Origin: an uncultured Prevotellaceae bacterium
Lineage (GTDB): Bacteria; Bacteroidota; Bacteroidia; Bacteroidales; Bacteroidaceae
Reading direction: 5' to 3'
NCBI GenBank assembly: GCA_937891085.1
Contig: CALAEY010000007.1
Location: 1 to 5,190 of the forward strand
Length of the DNA: 5,190 bases
The notes under the pieces are model-generated. The model was not told the DNA's origin. It worked only from the letters and a program-made list of their open reading frames with translations, and did not search any database. A program made the translations under genes and the position numbers. Of the stretch, positions 1-5,190 are shown in pieces; positions within the stretch are counted from its first letter, which is position 1, and each line of letters starts with the position of its first letter.

Positions 1-50
1 GCGACCCCAACCTTGGCAAGGTTGTGCTCTACCAACTGAGCTATTTCCGC
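1..50 (-). tRNA. tRNA-Gly (anticodon GCC), partial: 5' 50 nt
   Basis: Read on the minus strand from 50 to 1, the sequence folds as the first two thirds of a tRNA. It has a 7-nt acceptor 5' strand (GCGGAAA), TA at positions 8-9, a D-arm with stem GCTC/GAGC and loop AGTTGGTA, and an anticodon stem CAACC/GGTTG closing the loop TTGCCAA. The anticodon GCC (plus-strand 15-17) reads glycine codons GGC and GGU. The variable loop and first T-stem bases follow. The rest of the T-arm, the acceptor 3' strand and the CCA end lie beyond the left edge. All visible stems pair without mismatch, so nothing suggests a pseudogene. Transcription probably starts far upstream, near 207. Confidence 0.93.
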
Positions 51-69
51 AAAAATCGTAGATTTTTGC
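49..69. repeat. perfect 9-bp inverted repeat touching the tRNA 5' end
   Basis: GCAAAAATC (49-57) and GATTTTTGC (61-69) are exact reverse complements separated by 3 nt. The first arm shares its outer two bases with the first two bases of tRNA-Gly. In the precursor RNA this hairpin would sit directly beside the RNase P cleavage site and could compete with the top of the acceptor stem. The stem is AT-rich and no U-tract follows in the direction of tRNA transcription, so it does not look like an intrinsic terminator. Confidence 0.6.
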
Positions 70-213
70 AGGATTCTCGGCGGCGCTTCGGCAAAATCAA
101 AACGAGTTTTGTTTTGCTCTCAGCTTGCACGAGAATTCCGCAAGCACGTTATTTTTTTCTAACGCTGCTGCAATTTCTACGTTTCAATGTTCTCTTGCTT
201 CGTTAAGCGGATG
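51..213 (-). other. long, inverted-repeat-rich leader of tRNA-Gly; possible interspersed repeat
   Basis: This stretch lies between the tRNA promoter and the tRNA and has no credible coding frame. On top of the palindrome at 49-69 it holds three other complementarities. The arms 91-103 and 106-117 (GCAAAATCAAAAC / GTTTTGTTTTGC) pair across a GA with one bulged T. GCTTGC 123-128 pairs with GCAAGC 140-145. ATTCTCG 73-79 pairs with CGAGAAT 130-136, which lies inside the loop of the 123-145 hairpin, so a pseudoknot is possible. This is either a structured 5' leader of the tRNA precursor or a copy of an intergenic repeat family. I recall similar AAAACnnGTTTTG-bearing intergenic segments in Bacteroidales genomes but cannot verify that here. 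Confidence 0.4.
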
Positions 214-243
214 CAAAGGTAAGCAATATTTTTTAACCTGCAA
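214..243 (-). promoter_or_regulatory. Bacteroidetes-type promoter for tRNA-Gly
   Basis: On the minus strand, TTG (243-241) is followed by a 19-bp spacer and TACCTTTG (221-214). This matches the Bacteroidetes primary-sigma consensus of a -33 TTTG/TTG and a -7 TAnnTTTG. The expected transcript start is near 207, which leaves about 155 nt before the mature tRNA. The -33 box begins only about 20 bp after the nspC stop codon, so this promoter occupies almost the whole gap. Confidence 0.75.
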
Positions 244-247
244 GCGC

Positions 248-270
248 AAAAAGGATTTTTTTTTCAATCC
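248..270 (-). terminator. weak candidate intrinsic terminator after nspC
   Basis: On the minus strand, GGATT (270-266) and AATCC (257-253) can pair around an 8-nt A-rich loop, and TTTTT follows at 252-248. The stem is only 5 bp and overlaps the nspC stop codon (266-264). It lies where a terminator is expected, but it is too weak to be sure of. Read-through of nspC into the tRNA leader remains possible. Confidence 0.28.
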
Positions 271-1403
271 ATGCGGTCTTTATAATCCCAATAAGAGTAG
301 CGACGATAGAGCACTGCCTGCCCGTCGCTCGTCCATAGACCGATGCTGGGATGCTGAATGCCATTGAACATCGTGGTCTTTACGGTGGTGTAGTGTATCA
401 TGTCTTCCAGCACGATGAGCTCACCGATTTCCAACGGATGGTCGAAGCTCCAAGAGCCGATGAAATCACCGCTGAGGCATGAATTGCCTCCCATGCGATA
501 GACGTAGGGACCATCTTCACCAAAACGAGCGCCTGTAATTACGGGTTGGTATGGCATCTCCAGACAGTCGGGCATGTGGCATGTGAAGCTCACGTTCAGA
601 ATGGCGGTTTTTATGCCGCGGTTCTCCACGATGTCCACCACACGGGCCGTGAGCACGCCTGTCTGCCAGGCGAATGCAGAGCCGGGCTCCAGGATGATGC
701 GCAGATTCGGATAGCGATCATGCAGCCCCTTCAGAAGGCCTATCAGATGCTCCACATCATAGTCCTTGCGTGTCATCAGATGTCCGCCACCGAGGTTCAG
801 CCATTTCAGCCGTGGTAGCCACTTTGCGAATTTCTCCTCCAGGTGCTGCAGTGTGTGCTCCAGAGCGTAAGACGATGATTCACAGTGGCAATGGCAATGG
901 AAACCCTCTATGCCGGCAGGAAGCTCCTCTGGGAGTTGCTCTGCCAGAAGACCGAAGCGCGTTCCTGGTGCGCAGGGATTATAGAGGTCGGTTTCGATCT
1001 CCGAATACTCTGGATTGATGCGCACACCGCATGAGATGGCATGATCGGCCTCCTTCGTGAGAGGATAGAAGCACTCGTATTGTGTCAGTGAATTGAAGGT
1101 GATATGACTGCTGCACCGCATGATTTCCCCAAAGTCCTCTTCCGTATAGGCAGGCGAGTAGGTGTGGGCCCTGATACCGAACTCCTCGTAGGCCAGCCGT
1201 GCCTCATACGGCGAACTGGCAGTGGTGTGGTGGATATACTCCCTGAAGATAGGGAAACTCTTCCACAAGGCAAATGCCTTGAAAGCCAGGATGATTTCCA
1301 CATCGGCCCTATCTGCCACCTGCTTTATCAGAGTGAGATTCTTGCGCAGGAGGTCTTCCTCCATGATGTAGCAAGGATTGGGGAACAGGTTGTAGTCTAT
1401 CAT
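264..1403 (-). CDS. nspC: carboxynorspermidine/carboxyspermidine decarboxylase (NspC)
   Basis: This PLP-dependent decarboxylase of the alanine-racemase/ornithine-decarboxylase fold removes CO2 from carboxyspermidine (or carboxynorspermidine), giving spermidine in the cytoplasm. The 379-aa length fits the family. An N-terminal PLP barrel carries the presumed Schiff-base lysine K42 in ILAFKAF. Other motifs are FHCHCHCE (168-175), the phosphate-binding GGGH (205-208), EPGSAF (239-244), CHMPDCLEMPYQP (275-287) and the C-terminal active-site GGNSCLSGD with C309. I chose the ATG at 1403 because family members begin MIDYxxFPxPC. A TTG two codons upstream, at 1409, would overlap the preceding stop. 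The lipoprotein stop codon ends just 2 nt before this ATG, so the two genes are probably co-transcribed and translationally coupled. The partner enzyme, carboxyspermidine dehydrogenase, is not in the window. Substrate preference cannot be read from the sequence; spermidine production is inferred from work on Bacteroides. Confidence 0.95.
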   Translation of the reverse strand: MIDYNLFPNPCYIMEEDLLRKNLTLIKQVADRADVEIILAFKAFALWKSFPIFREYIHHTTASSPYEARLAYEEFGIRAHTYSPAYTEEDFGEIMRCSSHITFNSLTQYECFYPLTKEADHAISCGVRINPEYSEIETDLYNPCAPGTRFGLLAEQLPEELPAGIEGFHCHCHCESSSYALEHTLQHLEEKFAKWLPRLKWLNLGGGHLMTRKDYDVEHLIGLLKGLHDRYPNLRIILEPGSAFAWQTGVLTARVVDIVENRGIKTAILNVSFTCHMPDCLEMPYQPVITGARFGEDGPYVYRMGGNSCLSGDFIGSWSFDHPLEIGELIVLEDMIHYTTVKTTMFNGIQHPSIGLWTSDGQAVLYRRYSYWDYKDRMD

Positions 1404-1405
1404 AA

Positions 1406-1816
1406 TCAATTGTTATAAACTCTTACTAGTTTGTGCATAAGACGTGTGCCACCAGCTGCTGGCATCTCTTGCCACACAATCTCGTCTCTGCTCAATTTCC
1501 CAGTACTAATTTCAATTAAATTGCCTTCGGTGGTGGTCAGTTGCACTATTGAACCATGATTCACCAGCTGGTATGTGTAGGTTTCCGTGGTTCCACGCTC
1601 TCCTGAAAGGCAAGTACAAGTATTGTCGGCATTGAAGGTCCAGATAGATGCGTCTGTCATAGTGACATTCTTGTCTATGGGAGCCAATTCCCACGTACCA
1701 ATGAGATCAATCTGGCTGATGCCTTTCAAGTTGGCATAGTCATCATCGCTGCATGCACTGAAACCCATTGCCAGGCAGAGAGTCATTATCAGACTCATGA
1801 TTTTTAATGTTTTCAT
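1406..1816 (-). CDS. small lipocalin-like surface lipoprotein
   Basis: This 136-aa protein starts with a lipoprotein signal peptide: a basic start MKTLK, a hydrophobic core at residues 6-19 and lipobox FSAC with the lipidated cysteine C22. The next residues are S-D-D-D-Y. That matches the Bacteroidetes lipoprotein export signal (Ser followed by acidic residues), so exposure on the outer face of the outer membrane is likely. The mature part, about 115 aa, has LIGTWEL (residues 38-44), WTFNADNTCTC (59-69) and a run of short beta-type segments ending in LMHKLVRV. This is the pattern of small lipocalin-like Bacteroidetes domains. Its ligand is unknown. The frame is open upstream to a GTG at 1885, but that extension would put 23 polar residues before the signal peptide, so the ATG at 1816 is preferred. 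It has its own -7 box upstream, and nspC follows after 2 nt. The exact domain family is uncertain; the lipoprotein call is strong. Confidence 0.85.
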   Translation of the reverse strand: MKTLKIMSLIMTLCLAMGFSACSDDDYANLKGISQIDLIGTWELAPIDKNVTMTDASIWTFNADNTCTCLSGERGTTETYTYQLVNHGSIVQLTTTEGNLIEISTGKLSRDEIVWQEMPAAGGTRLMHKLVRVYNN

Positions 1817-1853
1817 ACTTCTTGTTTTTTGGTTGTTACTAACCTTATAAATG

Positions 1854-1861
1854 CAAAGATA
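1854..1861 (-). promoter_or_regulatory. -7 box of the lipoprotein-nspC promoter
   Basis: TATCTTTG on the minus strand matches TAnnTTTG exactly. It would give a 5' leader of roughly 30 nt before the lipoprotein ATG at 1816. No good TTTG lies 19-21 bp upstream (the window there reads GCTCCAAA), so the promoter may be weak or activator-dependent. It sits 32 nt beyond the helicase stop codon, and I see no GC-rich terminator between them, so read-through from the helicase is also possible. Confidence 0.55.
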
Positions 1862-1893
1862 GTAAAAACCTTGCATTTGGAGCACTTGTTTTT

Positions 1894-4245
1894 TTAAAGT
1901 ACCTTAAATCTTGCAAATCTTAGCAGCAACTGCTTAGTGCCGGCATTGCGGAACTGGATGGTAGCCTTGGCATTGTCGCCGCTGCCCTCTACCTTGATCA
2001 CCTCTCCGATGCCAAAGCGCTCGTGCTGTATCTGCTGTCCCACTTGGAGAGTGACAGTGCTGCCACCACTGTTGCCTGCCGATGGCGCTACACTCGATAC
2101 ACGCTTCAGATTTCGCGTCATGGGCATCACCGATGGACGTGGAGTGGGCCTCTCCTCCGACGGGAAGAAACTCCTGCGAGGCTGACCGTATTCGCTGCTG
2201 CGCGGTGTGAAACGCGGTGCGCTGCTCTCGCCCCACTGACTGCCGAAGGGCGATGCCTTCTGCCGTGGCATGCTGTCATCGTTCTGTGGCTTCAAGAACT
2301 TCACATCGATGTCACGCAGGAAGCGGCTCGGCTGTGAGAACTCCATCTTGCCGTAGCGGAAGCGCATCTTTGCGAAGGAGAGGTAGCAATGCCTCTCGGC
2401 TCGTGTGATGGCCACATAGAACAGGCGTCGCTCTTCCTCCAATGCCCGCATGGATTCGCCCGACATGGGGCTGGGGAACAGATTCTCCTCTAGCCCCACC
2501 ACGAAGACCGTACCAAATTCCAAGCCCTTGGCGCTGTGCACTGTCATGATGGTGATGCGTGCGCCGTCATCGTCGGCGTCAGAATCTTGGTCGGTGAGCA
2601 GCGATACTTCCGAGAGGTAGTCCGACAGCGAGATGTGCGGATTGTCCTCCTCCAGCCGACCGTCCGTGAAGTCCTTCAGACCGTTGGTCAGCTCCTCTAT
2701 ATTCTCTTTCTTGCTCATGGCCTCCGGCGTATTCTCACTCGCCACGTCCTCGATGATGCCACTCGCCTTGATGATGTCCAGTCCCAGTTCGTAGGCGTTG
2801 CGCTCCGCAGCCTCGCCGATGAATCCCGCCATCAGCTCCTGGAAGCCCTTCAGCTTCGTCAGTGTGCCCTTCGATACGTCCAGCCCGTAGGTGTCAGGAT
2901 GGCTGATCACCTCCCAGAGGCTCACCGCATGCTCCGTGGCCTTCGCCGCTATCTTTCCCACGGTAGTGTCACCGATGCCACGTGCCGGATAGTTCACTAT
3001 GCGCTTAAACGCCTCCTCGTCGTTCGGATTCACCACCAGTCGGAAGTAAGCTATAATGTCCTTGATCTCCTTGCGCTGGTAGAACGACAGGCCGCCATAC
3101 ACGCGGTAGGGGAGCGACTGCTTGCGGAACTCCTCCTCGAACACGCGGCTCTGAGCGTTGGTGCGGTAGAGAATGGCGAAGTCAGAGTAGGGCACCCCAT
3201 CCTTGCGGCGCAGCTCCTTGATCTTGTTGGCCACTATCACAGCCTCCTCCGCATCGCTGTAGGCCTGATAGATGCCCAGCGCCTCGCCTGTCTCGTTCTT
3301 CGAGAATACCTCCTTCGGTATGCGACTCATGTTCTTCTCTATCAAACTGTTGGCTGCCTGCACGATGGTCTGCGTAGAGCGGTAGTTCTGTTCCAGTTTG
3401 AAGATCTTCGCCCCGCGGAACGTCTTGGTGAAGTTCAGTATGTTGTCTATCTCCGCCCCACGGAAAGAGTAGATGCTCTGTGCATCATCGCCCACCACAC
3501 ACACCTTGCCATGCTGCAGTCCCAGTTGCATCACGATGCTGTGCTGCGCGTAGTTGGTGTCCTGGTACTCATCCACCAGGATGTATTTGAATCGGTCTTG
3601 ATATTTCGCCAGAATGTCCGGATGCTCCTTGAAGAGGATGAACGTGTAGAGCAGCAAGTCGTCAAAGTCCATCGCATCCGACTGCTTCAGCCGGTTCCAG
3701 TAGCGCTGGTAGATGTCGCACACCTGCGGGATGCGTGCCGCACAGTCGGCCTCATACACCTCCGGATTGGCTCCGTAGCGTGCAGGCGTCACCAGTCGGT
3801 TCTTGGCATTGCTGATGCGGTTTTGCACGGTGGCTGGCTTATACACCTTCTCATCCAGTCCCATCTCCTTGATGATGCTGCGTATCAGGCTCTTGCTGTC
3901 AGCCGTGTCATAGATGGTGAAGTGGTTGGAGAATCCCAGCGCCTCGCTTTCGGCATGCAGTATGCGCAGGAAGATGCTGTGGAACGTGCCCATCCAGAGG
4001 TATTGTGCCCGTTTCTCGCCCACCTGTCGGGCGATGCGCTCCTTCATCTCACGTGCCGCCTTGTTGGTGAACGTCAGCGCCAAGATGTTCCACGGGTCCA
4101 TGCCCTGTTCCATCAGGTAGGCTATCTTATACGTCAGCACACGCGTCTTGCCAGATCCCGCACCCGCTATCACCAGCGAAGGTCCGTCACTGTAGAGCAC
4201 GGCACTCAGCTGTCCCTCATTCAGTTCGTTCAAGAAATCCTGCAT
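1894..4245 (-). CDS. UvrD/PcrA-family superfamily-1A DNA helicase
   Basis: This 783-aa ATP-dependent 3'-5' DNA helicase carries the complete UvrD/PcrA motif set. It has a Q-motif region (LNEGQLSAV, 8-16), Walker A AGAGSGKT (27-34), Ia LTFTNKAAREM (57-67), Ib GTFHS (86-90), Walker B VDEYQDTN (224-231), III VGDDAQSIYSFRGA (251-264), IV LEQNYRS (284-290), V TVHSAKGLEFGTVFVVG (568-584) and VI RRLFYVAITRAER (606-618). A flexible Ser/Pro/Arg-rich linker (about 650-730) leads to a small C-terminal domain, VGQQIQHERFGIGEVI onward (735-783). That domain resembles the Tudor-like, RNA-polymerase-binding tail of PcrA/UvrD. Expected roles are nucleotide-excision and mismatch repair, and clearing of replication or transcription conflicts. 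All catalytic motifs are intact. The ogt stop codon lies 2 nt upstream of the ATG, implying one transcript. The choice between the names pcrA and uvrD cannot be settled here, so no symbol is given. Confidence 0.96.
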   Translation of the reverse strand: MQDFLNELNEGQLSAVLYSDGPSLVIAGAGSGKTRVLTYKIAYLMEQGMDPWNILALTFTNKAAREMKERIARQVGEKRAQYLWMGTFHSIFLRILHAESEALGFSNHFTIYDTADSKSLIRSIIKEMGLDEKVYKPATVQNRISNAKNRLVTPARYGANPEVYEADCAARIPQVCDIYQRYWNRLKQSDAMDFDDLLLYTFILFKEHPDILAKYQDRFKYILVDEYQDTNYAQHSIVMQLGLQHGKVCVVGDDAQSIYSFRGAEIDNILNFTKTFRGAKIFKLEQNYRSTQTIVQAANSLIEKNMSRIPKEVFSKNETGEALGIYQAYSDAEEAVIVANKIKELRRKDGVPYSDFAILYRTNAQSRVFEEEFRKQSLPYRVYGGLSFYQRKEIKDIIAYFRLVVNPNDEEAFKRIVNYPARGIGDTTVGKIAAKATEHAVSLWEVISHPDTYGLDVSKGTLTKLKGFQELMAGFIGEAAERNAYELGLDIIKASGIIEDVASENTPEAMSKKENIEELTNGLKDFTDGRLEEDNPHISLSDYLSEVSLLTDQDSDADDDGARITIMTVHSAKGLEFGTVFVVGLEENLFPSPMSGESMRALEEERRLFYVAITRAERHCYLSFAKMRFRYGKMEFSQPSRFLRDIDVKFLKPQNDDSMPRQKASPFGSQWGESSAPRFTPRSSEYGQPRRSFFPSEERPTPRPSVMPMTRNLKRVSSVAPSAGNSGGSTVTLQVGQQIQHERFGIGEVIKVEGSGDNAKATIQFRNAGTKQLLLRFARFKVL

Positions 4246-4247
4246 AT

Positions 4248-4766
4248 CTATCTGTTCCTTTTTTCAAGCTCCAGTAAAAATCGTTTCACCTCCAAGCCTC
4301 CGGCATATCCCGTCAGCGTGCCGTCTGTGCCTATCACGCGGTGGCAAGGGATGAAGATGCTCAGCGCATTGGCCCCGTTGGCACTTGCTACGGCCCTCAC
4401 GGCCCTCGGCCTTCCCAATGCGGCGGCCAGCGCTCCATAGCTGCACGTGGCACCGTAGCCTATCCCCCTGAGCTGTTCCCACACCAGCCGTTGGAAGTCT
4501 GTGCCTATCATCCAGAGTGGGAGAGTGAATGCCTGTCGCCGGCCTTCGAAATATTCATCCAGCTGCCTCATGGCCTCCTCCGTAGTGCTGCATGGCTGTG
4601 TGACGAGCCTTCCGTCCAGTGCCCTGCAGAGGCGGCGATCGATGCTCTCGCGTGACTTACGTTCTGCCCAGTCACAGAGGCAGAGCCGATTTTCGAAGGC
4701 ACCTATCAGCAGCGTTCCTACGGGCGATTCATAGTGTTGCAGCGATATGAGTTTTTCGTTTCCCAT
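4248..4766 (-). CDS. ogt: methylated-DNA--[protein]-cysteine S-methyltransferase (Ogt-type)
   Basis: This 172-aa suicide repair enzyme transfers alkyl groups from O6-alkylguanine (and O4-alkylthymine) in DNA to its own cysteine. The N-terminal ribonuclease-H-like half (about 1-80) begins with YESPVGTLLIG. The C-terminal DNA-binding half has FQRLVWEQLRGIGYG (91-105), the helix-turn-helix around SYGALAAALGRPRAVRAV (109-126) and the active site IPCHRVIG with C141. Relative to human MGMT, Y110, R124 and N133 match Tyr114, Arg128 and Asn137. The usual Pro after that Asn is Ala (NALSIFIPCHRV), a variation I believe is common in Bacteroidetes and unlikely to abolish activity. There is no AdaA-like zinc/AraC module, so this is a stand-alone enzyme. 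The ATG at 4766 lies about 15 nt downstream of the expected transcript start, and the helicase follows after 2 nt. Confidence 0.95.
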   Translation of the reverse strand: MGNEKLISLQHYESPVGTLLIGAFENRLCLCDWAERKSRESIDRRLCRALDGRLVTQPCSTTEEAMRQLDEYFEGRRQAFTLPLWMIGTDFQRLVWEQLRGIGYGATCSYGALAAALGRPRAVRAVASANGANALSIFIPCHRVIGTDGTLTGYAGGLEVKRFLLELEKRNR

Positions 4767-4787
4767 CTCTTAGGCGTAAAGTGAAGA

Positions 4788-4819
4788 CAAAGTTACTCAT
4801 TCTTCCCCAGCTTTCCAAA
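4788..4819 (-). promoter_or_regulatory. Bacteroidetes-type promoter of the ogt-helicase operon
   Basis: On the minus strand, TTTG (4819-4816), a 20-bp spacer and TAACTTTG (4795-4788) match both boxes of the Bacteroidetes primary-sigma consensus with normal spacing. Transcription should begin near 4781, giving a short leader of about 15 nt to the ogt ATG. It is the best-matching promoter in the window, and the two downstream genes show no separate promoter of this quality. Confidence 0.8.
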
Positions 4820-5040
4820 CAGATGTGCATATATTGTTCTCAAAAAGTCATAGATCGATGATTGTCAGTGCGAAGTTACTACACGCCGATATCAGTCGCC
4901 AAATTTATCTTCGTTTTGTCAGTTGCGATTCAAGTAACCCACTAAATATCATCTATTTCCCAATATGTTAAAATATGTCAATACCCCCAAACACCACCAA
5001 AGCAGTCACGAATCCTTAATCAGTCACACAGCGCAGCCAA

Positions 5041-5065
5041 AATTCTCAATTCTCAATTTTCAATT
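5041..5065. repeat. short tandem array of a 7-bp unit
   Basis: About 3.6 copies of the unit AATTCTC are present: AATTCTC (5041-5047), AATTCTC (5048-5054), AATTTTC (5055-5061) and a partial AATT (5062-5065). The second variant differs from the first by a single base. The array is intergenic, and 7-bp units like this can vary in number by slippage. Any regulatory effect is unknown; it lies about 220 bp upstream of the ogt promoter. Confidence 0.75.
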
Positions 5066-5075
5066 AAATACGTTC

Positions 5076-5103
5076 TAACTAGCAGCAAATTTCTTCGTAG
5101 TTA
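5076..5103. repeat. 6-bp inverted repeat with 16-nt loop
   Basis: TAACTA (5076-5081) is complementary to TAGTTA (5098-5103). Past one mismatch, a wobble pair and a further A-T pair could extend it slightly. It overlaps the end of the possible edge-entering frame on the minus strand. The stem is AT-only apart from one C-G pair and has no adjacent U-tract, so it is a poor terminator candidate and may be chance. Confidence 0.3.
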
Positions 5104-5190
5104 AGAGCAAAAACCACCCCCATTTTTTTGAAGTCCCTAAAATCCGCAGATAATTTTTCAATGGTCTAATATTGCCGCCATTTGAGACAT

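Larger units (their letters stand above)
4820..5190. other. AT-rich intergenic region without a convincing gene
   Basis: No supported coding region, RNA gene or complete mobile element is visible in these 371 bases upstream of the ogt promoter. The region contains three TCAGT words at exact 27-bp spacing (4865, 4892, 4919), two CAGTCAC words (5003-5009, 5021-5027), the tandem 7-mer array at 5041-5065 and an inverted repeat at 5076-5103. A minus-strand frame is open from the right edge (5188) to a TAG at 5077-5075. It would encode 37 residues ending in KKFAAS, but a run that short can occur by chance. The stretch may be the flank of a gene or element lying beyond 5190. Confidence 0.6.

Noticed and set aside
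24..367. Two short plus-strand open frames (24-206 and 125-367) over the tRNA, its leader and the nspC end
   Set aside because: They cover a tRNA and an inverted-repeat leader, then run into the antisense of nspC. They have no promoter match, and their products are low-complexity and Phe/Ser-rich with no domain.
1404..1409. TTG start for nspC at 1409
   Set aside because: It adds only two residues, overlaps the lipoprotein stop codon, and departs from the family's usual MIDY start at the ATG 1403.
1817..1885. Upstream extension of the lipoprotein from GTG 1885
   Set aside because: It would place 23 mostly polar residues before a well-formed signal peptide and would begin upstream of the likely transcript start near 1848. 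The ATG at 1816 fits much better.
1862..1893. Terminator between the helicase and the lipoprotein gene
   Set aside because: A and T runs are present, but I found no stable stem next to a U-tract on the minus strand.
2536..4440. A 634-codon open frame on the plus strand
   Set aside because: It lies antisense to the helicase and runs on into ogt. The minus-strand frames there encode intact, fully motif-matched proteins. The translated plus-strand product is Val/Leu/Arg/His-rich with no recognisable domain, which is the usual shadow of a strongly biased coding strand.
4848..4861. ATCGAT-centred palindrome-like stretch as an operator for ogt
   Set aside because: Only the 6-bp core is a true palindrome, which is expected by chance, and the outer TCAT/ATGA bases are not symmetric about the same centre.
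1..5190. CRISPR array, insertion sequence, phage or defence genes
   Set aside because: No long direct repeats with spacers, no transposase, integrase or nuclease motifs, and no target-site duplications are visible. The identified genes are common chromosomal functions.

Overview
The window looks like a chromosomal segment from a Bacteroidales bacterium, probably Prevotella- or Bacteroides-like. Three lines of evidence support this. Promoters have the Bacteroidetes sigma-70 form, with a -7 box TAnnTTTG and, in two of three cases, a TTG/TTTG box 19-20 bp upstream. A lipoprotein carries the C-S-D-D-D start typical of surface-exported Bacteroidetes lipoproteins. The polyamine gene belongs to the carboxyspermidine route used by this phylum. 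Genus is an inference; no rRNA or lineage-specific marker is present.

Every recognisable gene is on the minus strand, so the functional order runs from right to left. From 5190 down to about 4796 is AT-rich intergenic DNA with short repeats and no convincing gene, apart from a possible open-frame tail at the right edge. A strong promoter at 4788-4819 then drives a tight two-gene unit: an O6-alkylguanine-DNA alkyltransferase (Ogt-type, 4248-4766) and, after 2 nt, a UvrD/PcrA-family DNA helicase (1894-4245). Both have DNA-repair roles, alkyl-damage reversal and repair/replication helicase.

After a 77-nt gap holding its own -7 box comes a second tight pair. It consists of a small lipocalin-like lipoprotein (1406-1816) and, again after only 2 nt, carboxynorspermidine/carboxyspermidine decarboxylase NspC (264-1403), the last step of spermidine synthesis in these bacteria. 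A weak U-tract hairpin follows nspC.

The left end holds a good promoter (214-243) reading towards tRNA-Gly(GCC), whose 5' 50 nt lie at 1-50; the gene runs off the window. Between promoter and tRNA is an unusually long leader of about 155 nt, rich in inverted repeats. One is a perfect 9-bp palindrome touching the tRNA 5' end.

Most of the window is ordinary housekeeping content. No mobile element, CRISPR array or obvious new defence system is visible. The most interesting points are the structured tRNA leader, the coupling of an unknown surface lipoprotein to the polyamine gene, and the repeat-bearing region at the right end.
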